DNA of 64,000 bases from Pisaster brevispinus (Eukaryota > Echinodermata > Asteroidea > Forcipulatida > Asteriidae), in assembly GCA_023634235.1 (NCBI GenBank), contig JAMKCF010000001.1:8124758-8188757 (forward strand), written 5' to 3'. Shown piece after piece: positions 22,573 to 32,622 of this stretch; position 1 is the first letter of the stretch; the number at the start of each line of letters is the position of its first letter. Under the pieces are notes generated by a model. It saw only the letters and a list, made by a program, of their open reading frames with translations, did no database searches and was not told the DNA's origin. The position numbers were made by a program, and so were the translations under genes.

Positions 22573-22654
22573 TCTTAAATTTCTGTAAGGGTATCATCTG
22601 CTCCACTTGCCAAATGACTGTTATAATTACCAATTACCAATAAATTATTTTACT

Positions 22655-22700
22655 TGATCATTTTGCTTAATCGGCTAGTCTGCTTACAAAGTCACTGTTA
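22655..22700 (-). pseudogene. Gypsy C RNase H end (left of Harbinger)
   Basis: Read across the Harbinger target site on the minus strand, KANA (from 37,603 onward) continues here as NSDFVSRLAD and then a stop. This is the usual C-terminal RNase H motif NADALSR. It shows both sides were one gene before insertion. Confidence 0.7.
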
Positions 22701-23260
22701 AGGCCCTGTCACACCTTGACGTTTTAGCCAGCGTATGCTGACGTATGAAAAAATTTGGCGAATACGCTGGCGTACGTCGAATAAGTTATGGGTAAGTTTC
22801 GTATAAGTTAAGAGCACGCTGAAACCTGCTGGTATACGTCGTAGTAAGGCGAGGTTGTCGAAAAAATGTTGTGCATGCACAAAAATGTTCGGCGTATGCC
22901 AGCGTGTGGTACATAAGTCCCGCATAAGTTGTAAGTTATACGTTACTTGTAAGTTAACCATAAGTCGACATACGTTGAGATAATGTCTAGCGTACCCAAA
23001 ACTTATTTCTAACCTATGAGTAACGTGCTTTGAACCTATGTCAAACTTATCTCCAACGCATATTAACGTATATAGACGTTTTGACGTGTTCCGGACGACC
23101 ACAGAACTTACTAAAGGTATTTCTAACTAATAGCTACCGTATAATGGCGTATTAGCGGCGTTTAGGGGAATTTGTATATAAAAATGGGGTTTGCAGGAGG
23201 AACCCGTCAGTACTCCTCATCAAGAATCCATTGTTAGCAGATGTTCATGTCATCCGAGAG

Positions 23261-24747
23261 ATGGAGGATCTGGCAAGGCCGAGACGAGACTACCTACTAC
23301 TAGCTGTCCTCCAACATCAGCATGACTTCATCGATTTGACGCTGTACGAGTTGCGTGCCAATAGAGCCAGGAGAAAAAGAGCTGAACGAAAAAGAAGGAA
23401 CTGGGTGAGACCTTGGATCGGGAGACGACAGCAGTTTGGCATGTATGACCAGCTTATGGTGGAACTCCGTAACGAGGACCATGCATCCTTCTCCAACTTC
23501 CTGCAAATGCCCCAAGCGATGTTCGACGAGCTGCTAGCCAGAGTGGGTCCAAGGATAACCAAGCAGAACACCTTCTACAGGGATCCACTTGAGCCTGGTA
23601 TGAAGCTGGCCCTGACTTTGCGTCATCTTGCCTCTGGGAACAAGTATGCCTTGATGAAGTTCGCATGGAGGGTCCCTCACAACACCCAGTCCCTAGTGGT
23701 CAGAGAAGTATGTCAAGCCAATTTTGACGAATACGTGGATGAGGTGCTGGTTTGCCCAAGTACTCCTGATGGTTGGCGGGCCATAGCTGACTAGTTCTTC
23801 CAAAGATGGAACTTTCCCAATACATGTGGGCCACTTGATGGGAAGCAAGTGGCCTGCCGCTGTCCTCCAAACAGCGAGTCTCAATACTTCAACTACAAAG
23901 GATTCTACTCCATTGTTCTGATGCCGCTATGGATGCCGACTACAAATTCATTCGGGCAGATTGCGGTGGTACTGGATCAGCATCAGATGCGCAGATATAC
24001 AATAACTGTGAGCTGAAGGAATGCTCTGAGGACGGTACCCTAAGTTTCCCTGACCCTGAGTCTCTTCTCGACGATAACCAGGATGTGCCCTACTTCTTCA
24101 TCGGTGACAATGCCTTCGCCCTACGACCAACCATGATGAAGCCATACAGCCTCCGGGGTCTGACGAGTGAACAACGCATCTTCAACTACAGGCTTTCCCG
24201 AGCAAGGAGGGTAGTAGAAAATGCTTTCGGCATCCTTGCTAACAGATTCCAGGTTCTGTTATGTACCATGCAGCATCACCCCTCCACTGTCAAGCTCATA
24301 GTCAAAGCATGCGTGATCCTGCACAACCTCATGAGGACCAGGTAATTCATGTTTACATAGCATATTTAGTACAGTATAATCCAGTATACAAAAATGTTTA
24401 TTAAAATTATATGATTTTACCTTAAATTGTATATCATTTTATTTCTTTTTATTGTACAGTGCCTTAGAATGTTTTTATTATATGTGCGCTTTATAAGTAA
24501 ATAAATTCAAATTCAAATTCAAATTCCAGGTACCCAGGACTACAGAACCAGCAGCCTGACCAGGCAGAGAATGAGAACCTCGACTTTGTTCCAGGAGCAT
24601 GGCGAGAGGGATGTCACTTGGAGGATACACAGACAGCTATCGGCCCCAACACTGCCTCCAAGGACGGAAAGAAACAGAAAAATCTAATCAAGCATTTGGT
24701 TAACTCTCCAGCTGGTGCAGTTCCGTGGCAAGACAAAATGATGTAGA
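23261..24747 (+). pseudogene. Harbinger DDE transposase
   Basis: First in-frame ATG at 23,261 (MEDLARPRRDYLLL). DDE nuclease: first Asp in [13 protein letters not shown], second in YFFIGDNAFALRP, glutamate in RRVVENAFGILANRF. A TAG at 23,792-23,794 and a one-base slip near 23,922 break the frame; otherwise the residues are present. Intron: donor CCAG/GTAATT after 24,341, acceptor TTCCAG at about 24,528. The last exon encodes YPGLQNQQPDQAENENLDFV and stops at about 24,745. Cuts and joins transposon ends; needs the partner MADF protein, by family knowledge. Confidence 0.9.
24440..24527 (+). mobile_element. LINE/SINE 3' end inside transposase intron
   Basis: TGTGCGCTTTATAAGT followed by an (AAATTC)n-type tail resembles the 3' end of the first LINE in the window. 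It lies wholly within the predicted intron. Confidence 0.45.
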
Positions 24748-25426
24748 GGATATTTGTATAACTGCATTGTTCAGGCAATAAAGGGACCTCAGAGACAATA
24801 AGATTCCTCTTGAAATGATTATCGTAGAAGAAGCTATTTTTCATTTTTTATTCAACAATTACAATTGTTCTTGTTAGTTTTTAATACGTTTGTATTGACT
24901 AGGGGAGATTTGGGAGAGTTGAGCCTCTTTTTTTTATCTGGGCGTTGTGGGTTGCAAACTTTGTACTCATTTAAAGTGTAGCTCCCATGTTATAATAATT
25001 TAAGTTTTGTTATTTAAGCTGATTGCATTTTAAAGTAATACTCGGTTTAAAAAAAGATGGATCAAATGGATCGTTTTTAGGGTTGTAGACGCAACTTTAA
25101 CAACAGTGAAAACAATTTAATAATGTAGTAACAAAACCATGTTTGGTGGTCTATACTTGAACGTCATGTCACTTTATTATGACTTAAGACCCATGATAAG
25201 GGCATAAGGGATAAGGCCATGAGTAATTTATTGTTGTTTATGATTGAAACATTAAAAATAACATCAACAAACATCAAGAGTTAAGGCAACTTTATTCAGT
25301 GCTCATCTGAAAAACAGTGGTACCTAATAACAATGGTCATACATGTTAATGCAAAATGGCATAAAAATTGCCAAAACACTGTCTCTGCTAATCCTAAGAA
25401 GCACACACCTGCCACTGTCACTGTAA
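24748..25426. other. Convergent intergenic segment of Harbinger
   Basis: Between the 3' ends of the two convergent Harbinger genes. AT-rich with an AATAAA-type signal (GCAATAAAGG near 24,776). No ORF. Confidence 0.5.
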
Positions 25427-26245
25427 CTAGTTCTTCTCTGGTGGTGGTGTCTTCAGTTCCCCAGACGGGCTGCTTGCAGCATCAAGACCACTGGACAGGT
25501 TGAACATTCCTGCAAGTCCAGAGATGTTAGACAGACTCTGACCGCTAGTGTCAAGGGCGCTGATGCTCTGGATCATTACCTGGCCAGCCAAACCCAGAGC
25601 AGCAGATACAGAGGTGGAGCTTGGCTGCTGCGTGATCTGAGGAGGCGGCTGAAACACATGCTGAGGAGGAGGAGGCATCATCTGCTGAGGCTGCTGCTGC
25701 TGGTACTATGGCTGCAGTGGCTGCCGCAAGTACTGGTCCACATAGTCACCTGTCTGTGAACCCAAGACTGACGCAGCCGGTGCCTTGTGTCTGAACATGT
25801 GGGGAGGTGGCTGGTACATCTCCGACGCCATGGGGGTGTGTAGGTAGCTGGTGCTGAAAGGGGTCGCACGGAAGCAGGAGCAGGAAAGGTGGGGACTCTG
25901 GGAGGTTCTTCCTCATCACTCTCCACGTCCATCAGCTCACTGAGGATAGTGTTGATGCGTGACCGTGCCTTCCGGAACTTGCGCTTGGCCATGCTGATCA
26001 GGCTGTCACGCACGTAGTTGGCGAAGGCTGCAGTGGCTGTGATGGGCTGAGGATGTGCGAGACCTTTGAAGAGCTCCCCAGACTCGTGCACCCTCTTCTG
26101 GAGTGACTGCAGCAACTGGTCATCGTCCTGGCCACGCTTACCCTTGCGCTGTGAGGACGAGGAGGGGACAGTGGAAGGCGATGTCTGCACAGGCAGCTTC
26201 GGCAGCCTTGAGGTCACCGCTATGTGCTGCAGTGGTTGCCTTCAC
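25427..26245 (-). pseudogene. Harbinger MADF protein, exon 2
   Basis: Minus strand. The acceptor ATAATTGCAG lies just before 26,245. Encodes a Ser-rich start (VQTSPSTVPSSSS), a helical LLQSLQKRVHESGELF region, KRKFRKARSRINTILSELMD and a Gln/Pro-rich tail (PPPPQHVFQPPPQ). One frame change near 25,680-25,830 separates the tail. The exon joins exon 1 at 36,661-37,221 over a 10.4-kb intron filled by gypsy B. The splice as drawn does not keep frame, so either the acceptor is CTGCAG a few bases further in or an indel has occurred. Confidence 0.75.
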
Positions 26246-26315
26246 CTGCAATTATGACAATAGATTAGTAAAATACAAGGCAAAAATACGAGGCAAATTC
26301 AACGATTTGTTATCA

Positions 26316-27155
26316 TGTAACCGGTATGAATAGTACCCCCCTCTAATTTTTGACTGCATTCGTCCATGTAGCCTATAATTACGTCACTATTTGTGTAAAT
26401 ATTCATCACATGTAAATTCAAATTAGCCTACACACCGTTGACGGCGTACTCTAGGTTTTGCCGTCATTTATATTCTGGTAGAAGACGAGTCAACATGTAT
26501 ATTTTTCCTCCGTCTTCTGTACTTGCAGGTAAAGATTTTCTGTTTTCATATCTCATGCTTGTATTACTAATTGTATTTCGTTTATTTATGCGATAGACGT
26601 GAGCACATGCAAAGTAGAGTTTCCTTGTACTTACTGAGATTCATCGTCTTTCTGCTAAGTTAAGATTGTATCCGAATTTGCGAGATGACCCTCCTTCCCT
26701 CATATTGAGATATGAGGGAACATCTAAATTCAGCCTAATTTCACTGTAAATAACTTCTTAAGTAAATACTTTACACAGGCGTGATTATTCACTTCTAACC
26801 ATTATATTTAATTGCATTTACGATGTCTTAAACACGAAAGTCACGTATTTTCAAGATGGCGGCCGTCATCAAGCTTTTGGCGGGAACCGTTGCGCCATCT
26901 TGTTTTCTTTGTTTAGTGCCTTAAGCAAACCCTTACTTTTTAATTTTACATCATTTGTTTATGAAATCTAAATATGCTTGTTATTTTATATTAAGTGAGT
27001 CATTCATATTCTGGTAGAAGACGAGTCAACATGTATATTTTTCCTCCGTCTTCTGTACTTGCAGACTTGCAGAATAAATTCTAAGACACCAGAGTACAAC
27101 GAAAGCCGAGTCCTCTTTCCCAATTATTCCGACTCAAAACCAACTAAGGGTCACA
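26316..27155 (+). repeat. Gypsy B 5' LTR
   Basis: TGTAACCGGTATGAATAG ... ACTAAGGGTCACA. Contains a 65-bp internal direct repeat (26,464-26,528 and 27,000-27,064), AATAAA at 27,073 and a compact promoter-like block at 26,852-26,902. Confidence 0.93.
26852..26902 (+). promoter_or_regulatory. YY1-E2F-YY1 palindromic block in 5' LTR
   Basis: CAAGATGGCG (26,852) and its exact inverse CGCCATCTTG (26,893) are YY1-type motifs. Between them TTTGGCGGGAA (26,876) matches an E2F site. The same block is intact in the 3' LTR. Proposed initiator region of gypsy B. Confidence 0.5.
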
Positions 27156-27157
27156 AA

Positions 27158-27173
27158 TGGTGGAAGATCCGGG
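27158..27173 (+). other. Gypsy B primer-binding site
   Basis: TGGTGGAAGATCCGGG starts two bases after the LTR end. It begins with the obligatory TGG, but I did not identify the tRNA. Confidence 0.6.
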
Positions 27174-28471
27174 TAGAGGACCATCATCGGCAGCTAGTTG
27201 TTCCTTTTGTACAAACTTCGAATACCATCATTGAAACTCGGATATCTAACCTATTCCATCCTGGCAGACACTTCATTACCTTCTGGCATCCAACTGAAGA
27301 AACTACCCTGACGGTGAAGAAACTACCCTGACGGCCAAAATCTGATCCGGCATCCTGGGGCCGCTGCAGAGGCATCCAGAGACCGGCAAGAACGCACCCG
27401 TCATCTACAGAGCCCTCCACTCGCCAATCCCCGCTGCATAGAGAAGTGACCACAGCATGAACACTCCTACATGTCAACAACCATTTTGTTTAACGTGTTG
27501 TCATCCGCTTAATTTGTGAAAACCATCATTTTCGCAGATTTTTTTTTCAACCTAAACTCTCGAAGCAAAATGTTTGACTCTAGAATCCCCATATCGTCAT
27601 GAACATTTAAAACTCAAACCATTTACTATCATCACCGGTTGTGTAAACCTTTTCAGCAGTCAGCCATTCGTTGCCAAGGTGCAGCAACAGACAATAGTAA
27701 ACAGAAAGCTAACCGCATCAGTGACTTTCTACTTGGAATTTGCCACGTTCCAGATTATATAACTTTGACTGTCCAGCCAGGTGTAATCCCACTGATCCTA
27801 ATTGATCTTTTGTATTTCAAATGTCAATTTGAGCGTTGTACAATTATCTGGTTTTAAGCTTGTTAGAGTTAAGCATTTATCTACCACTGTGTATTGTGAA
27901 CGATAACAATGACCGACTTGGTAGCACAGGTTCGCTACTGTTAATTGTAAGCTGGCATTGGTTGTTTGTGTTCACAAATTCTATCTGAGAGTTTTTATTA
28001 ACTATTGTTACTTGTTCCAATTGATATATGCCATAATTGATGTCAGTGTAAAGCTACAAGCATGACGTCGCATGACGTTACCCTTAAGCTTTTCTTTCAC
28101 TGAATGTCAATGATCGTTTTTAAGCCCGTTTTTTTTCTCTTGATTGCCTTTTTGATTGATATGTTGATTGAACTGATATTGCTCTTTTGGGACACTCTCC
28201 TCACAATAGTTGAGTTTTCATTATACGTTCTGGCTGGTAATATTTGCCAATTTTGCTGAATGCTTACACTGATTAGCCTGATAGTCTCAGCCTAGAAACA
28301 TTTATGCACTGTCGTTTTATATTGCATTGCTGTTTGTTTTTTGTTTTGATTCTCAACTCTTGTGTTTTAGCTTATCCATCTCGTCCACAACCATCACCAG
28401 CTTACTCTCTACGATCTCCTTCAATACGTGGTCACGGTCACGTTGTCGTCATTCTCCATCTTGTTGATATC
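27174..28471 (+). other. Gypsy B leader
   Basis: About 1.3 kb between PBS and gag start with no convincing ORF. It contains a 20-bp tandem duplication (27,295-27,334). Long leaders are unusual but known in gypsy elements. Confidence 0.5.
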
Positions 28472-29950
28472 ATGGCAACCTCCAGAAGACGACCATCTGA
28501 TGATGACAATCTGTTCTCAGGTCCCAACACCATACAAACTACCCACTCGTCCTTCAGATCACCACCAGCAAATCCTGCAATGACAACCCCTCAGCGACAG
28601 CGTGTGCCAAGAAAGAAGCCTGCCGTACAGTTATCTCCTTCGATGCCAACATCTGAAGAACTACGGAATTTTCGCACACTACCAGAGCAATTCATATCAG
28701 ATTTAAGAGATCTCGACAGCAGACTCTCACGATCACAACACCTCTACTCGATGCCAACACCAAACAAACAGTCGACAAAACAGAAGCAGAAGCAAGTTTC
28801 TCCTTCACTTCCACGACACTCAACCAGTACACTTTCACCTCCAAAACTCACTCCTAACCCACCAGTACTGACGCCTAACCATCCCATCACGAATCCTCAG
28901 TATTTGCAGTCTATGAGTGGTTTTCCTTCTCCATCGCCGCAATATCACCAAGTGAAAACCGTTCCAGTGTTCACAGGCCGTGAAGGTTCGGCAGTCTGCA
29001 TCGATGATTGGATAAGAGACACAAAGTATCTGATCAATTCTACGTCAATGCCAGCCTACATGCAGTTCTCAACAATTGTGAGATACCTTGGTGGTGCTGC
29101 TAGGAAGCTCGTACTAAATCTCCCTCCAAAACAGCAGACCCCAAGTGATGCCTTTTCAGAGCTGCGTGCACAGTATGGAGAAGTCTCTTTTCGGTGATCC
29201 TTTAGCAGATTTCTATGAACGAGTCAGACAAGCCAACGAATCTCCAACTATATACGCTGTTGAGTTAGAGGCTACATTACGAACCGTAGAAGAATGAACA
29301 ATAGAAATCCTCTACCTACACGCAATAGAATGCTCACACAACAGTTCATGAGAGGAGTCCGAGATGAAAGAGTAACCCAACGTCTTGCTCCCATGAAACC
29401 AAGAGAGATGACCTATAGAGACCTTCAAACAGAGATTAGACAAGTTGAACGAGAGTCGAAGACAGCATCACTCTCCAAATCTGAACAAAATGCACAATCT
29501 CAATTTGTCCGGTCCAAATCACCTCCGACGCAACCACAGCAAAAGAGCGTTAGTCCAACTCCACCCAAAGCCCAATCATCCACTCTTACTTCTCAACAAG
29601 TAACAACCAACACTGACGTCCTCAAAGACCTGATACTGACCGTCAAGCAACTTGCAGAGAAAGTTGAAATAATGACGACGAAACAATCACAAGCTTTTCG
29701 TCAAAGAACAACCTACGCAACTGATCGAGTCTTTACCTGTCATCGCTGTGGGCAAAATGGACACGTTGCCAGAGGACGCCGCAACTTAACGTCAAACCAG
29801 CAGGGCCCACGGTCACAGGGCATGCCGTCGGAGCCCCACAACAAGAAGGCCCTAAAGTATCTTCTTCAAACATTAATTCAGAGAGAGAGCGAAGTCATTT
29901 ACATCGAGAATACCAGAAACTTATTGGCCCAAGCAATGAGACAACGGTAG
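28472..29950 (+). pseudogene. Gypsy B gag
   Basis: ATG at 28,472 (MATSRRRPSDDDNLFSG). An earlier in-frame ATG at 28,304 would add a hydrophobic leader and is less likely. A Pro/Ser/Gln-rich N-terminal half is followed by a capsid-type region (VPVFTGREGSAVCIDDWIRD, MQFSTIVRYLGGAARKL) as in Ty3/gypsy gag. Frames slip near 29,185 and 29,290. A zinc knuckle CHRCGQNGHVARGR has R (CGC) where the final Cys is expected, a single-base TGC to CGC change. Assembles the particle shell and binds RNA, by family. Confidence 0.85.
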
Positions 29951-30190
29951 AAGTCAACGGATAAAATTTCACTGCTTTGATTGATTCAGGCTCGCAGATT
30001 ACCGCCATCTCAGAAAGTTTGTGGAAAGAGCATCCACAGCTACAGGAAAAACACCTGACTCCAGTTAGTGTCTCTATTGAAGGCGCCAGCGGACAGACTT
30101 TACCCTACCTAGGTGTCATTCCAATTTCCCTGACGATTTTGGATGTTGTTTATGATGAGGTTCTGGCCTTTATGGTCCCATCTGACTCTT
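29951..30190 (+). pseudogene. Gypsy B protease
   Basis: FTALIDSGSQITAISESLW carries the retropepsin D-S-G site, followed by LPYLGVIPISLTI. The domain is cut at VPSDSYN by a minus-strand LINE. Its continuation (VPVLVGTNVIR, the C-terminal retropepsin strand) resumes at about 31,455. Confidence 0.85.
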
Positions 30191-31455
30191 ACAATAATAA
30201 TAATAAAGACATTTGTAAAGCGCCTAATGCATAAGCCTCTAAGCGCATAAAGAGAACAATAAAGTATACAAAGAGTGAAAGAAACAATTACAAATAAGCA
30301 GATTACAAATAAGCAGCTTCAAACAAATGTGTTTTTAACAGAGACTTAAAACAGTGTAAAGAACTAGCCTGGCGAATATGCACAGGAAGACCATTCCAAA
30401 GAAATGGTGCGGCGTAAGAAAATGATCTGTGGCCATAAAAAATAGAAGAAGCTCTTGTAGATGAAAGCAATGACTGTTGAGATGAACGTAAAGTCCGAGT
30501 AGGGGAATAATGGTGAACAAGTTCAGATAAATAAGCAGGAGATTGACATGTTTGAGCTTTGAAAGTTAACAAAAGAATTTTATAAATTGTACGAAACTTA
30601 ACTGGGAGCCAATGCAATTTCATTAGTACTGGTGTAATTATTGGCCAGATCAATAGGATTGTCAAAACTTGGGAGCTTTTTCATACACTTGGGAGAAGAC
30701 AGCTTGTCAATAACACGGAACAGATTTTGTTGGTTGCACTCCGATATTTTACAACGATGATAGTTAGATTTAGCATTGATAACAAGGTCTCTATGATACA
30801 CTGTTCTTTGTATGACTCATTATGCACAGCAAGGCCTGATTTTAACCATTTTCGCTCACGGCGACGTTTCTCCTGCTTGGCTGCACGTAAAGTATCACTA
30901 TACCATGGAGCATGAGGGCGTAGTATGACGGATCTTGCAACTTCAGGAGCATGATGATCAAGAATAACCTTAAGAACAGAATCATACTGCATAACAAGTT
31001 CATCTAAATTCGTGGCAGGGTCCGTCATCAAAGAAGAGTTACGAATATCAGATTTAAAAGAAGCCATATCAAGTGAACGAAGTTTGCGAGTAAGTAATTT
31101 CTTGGTTGATGCTGGTGGGCGAGCAACATTAATTAGACACTTCACAGCAGCATGGTCTGAAGGAAGATCATGATGAGTTGAAACCGAAGAAATTAAATCA
31201 TCAGTGATATTAGAAATCAATAAATCCAGTGTATGTCCAGCGGTATGAGTAGATGAAGTAACATGTTGTTGAAGGTTGGAAGTATCTAACAAGTCACGGA
31301 AAATAATAGTTTCACGATTGTCAGGAACATCCATATGAAAATTAAAGTCACCTGACAAGAGAAAACTGCAGGGGTTAGCGATAAGTGATTCTATTAGGCA
31401 TCCAAACTCTTCAAGAAACATCGGAAATGTGAGATTATTTTTCTTGTTAAGAGAC
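30191..31455 (-). mobile_element. CR1/L2-like LINE with reverse transcriptase core deleted
   Basis: On the minus strand it starts inside an APE endonuclease: FLLSGDFNFHMD (catalytic GDFN) and LPSDHAAVKC (SDH). The linker LPSFDNPIDLAN then jumps, near 30,645, straight to the LINE C-terminal motif LMKLHWLPVKFRTIYKILL. The whole RT catalytic region is missing. The 3' end is TTAGGCGCTTTACAAAT plus (ATT)n. Inserted into gypsy B protease. Confidence 0.85.
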
Positions 31456-31463
31456 GTGTTCCT

Positions 31464-31898
31464 GTGCTTGTTGGTACCAACGTCATCCGAGCAGCTAGAA
31501 GAGATCAAAACGTATCCAGAGGAAACTTATTCATGGAATCCATCAAAATAGAAGACACGGCCCGGCATACTGCTTTCATCAAAACCACAGTTTCGGAACC
31601 AGGTGATCACCAAGGTAGTATTGGGTACGCCAAGTATGTTGGTCGTTCTCCACTTGTTGTACCACCAGGGACAGAAGTAGATGTCATCTGTCAAGCACCT
31701 CATGGTCCAGATGGTTATAATTACACTGCCGTTGTTGAAGGTTATCTTCAGAGTAAGTCCTCTCTTGAAGTCGGAAATCTTGTTGCTGACGTTGATTCAA
31801 ACCGTCAAGTGCCAGTTCGACTTTGTAACATCTGCAAGGCCAATCACCATCACCAGAAACTCACGACTTGCCAAAATTTCTTCAGTACTTCGAGTTGA
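31464..31898 (+). pseudogene. Gypsy B protease end and PR-RT spacer
   Basis: VPVLVGTNVIRAAR completes the protease. A spacer with GRSPLVVPPGTEVDVICQ and HGPDGYNYTAVVEGYL follows, a beta-rich segment seen between PR and RT in related elements. The frame ends by a shift near 31,850, and RT continues in the overlapping frame. Confidence 0.7.
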
Positions 31899-32622
31899 TG
31901 AGGCCTCAAGTAACACGCAAATGATGCCCAACAAAGATACAGGCATAGCTGCACAAGTAAGAAAGATAACAGTAGAGGTTGCCAATAGTATTCCGTCCCT
32001 AGACTTGTCTGAAGCAGCCATTGATGATGAATTTCAGAGGAAACAACTTGACAGTCTTCTTCAGAAGTACTCTGATATTTTCTCAACAACTCCACTTGAC
32101 TTCGGCCATACTACAACGATCAAGCACACCATCCCTTTGATTGATGACCAACCCTTCCGTCTTCCCTATCGGAGAATCCCACCATCCCAATTACAAGCAG
32201 TAAGAGAGCACATAAAAGCCATGGAAGATACTGGAGCTATACGACGAAACTGTAGCCCATATGCATCACAAATTGTAATTGTTCACAAGAAAGATGGCTC
32301 ATTGCGGATCTGCGTTGACTACAGGCAGCTTAACGCCAAAACAGTGCGTGATGCATTCCCTCTCCCTCGTATTGAAGATGCACTAGACGCTCTTGGGAAT
32401 GCTTCTCTCTTCACAACATTAGATCTCACTTCAGGATATTGGCAAGTGGAGGTAGACGAAAAAGACAAACCCAAAACTGCCTTCACCACGCCAATGGGTT
32501 TGTTTGAATGCAATCGAATGCCCTTTGGACTCCAGAACGCCCCTGCAACATTTCAGCAGATCATGCAGACTTGCCTGGGTGATCAAAACTTCTCATCAGT
32601 TTTGTTATATCTTGATGACAAT
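31899..32622 (+). pseudogene. Gypsy B reverse transcriptase, first part
   Basis: LQKYSDIFSTTPLDFGHT, ASQIVIVHKKDGSLRICVDY, TTLDLTSGYWQVEV (first Asp), NRMPFGLQNAPATFQ, and LLYLDD, the catalytic box. Two bases are missing immediately after YLDD, throwing reading into a short dead end. Confidence 0.9.

Larger units (their letters stand above)
14419..22591. mobile_element. Element with terminal arrays of GCAAGCTTGC (unclassified DNA transposon)
   Basis: Left end CCCTTACGGAAAATCAAGC, right end inverse CCCTTACAGAAATTTAAG, both leading at once into AAGCTTGC-rich sequence: imperfect terminal inverted repeats. A TA dinucleotide flanks both sides (14,417-14,418 and 22,592-22,593), consistent with a 2-bp target duplication. 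Long arrays of the 10-bp palindrome make up about 0.5 kb of each end. The middle has no transposase except a later piggyBac insertion and a SINE, so without them the element is about 3.4 kb and non-autonomous. Superfamily unknown. Confidence 0.6.

Noticed and set aside
22180..22588. Overlapping ORFs of similar composition on both strands
   Set aside because: Same repeat artefact.
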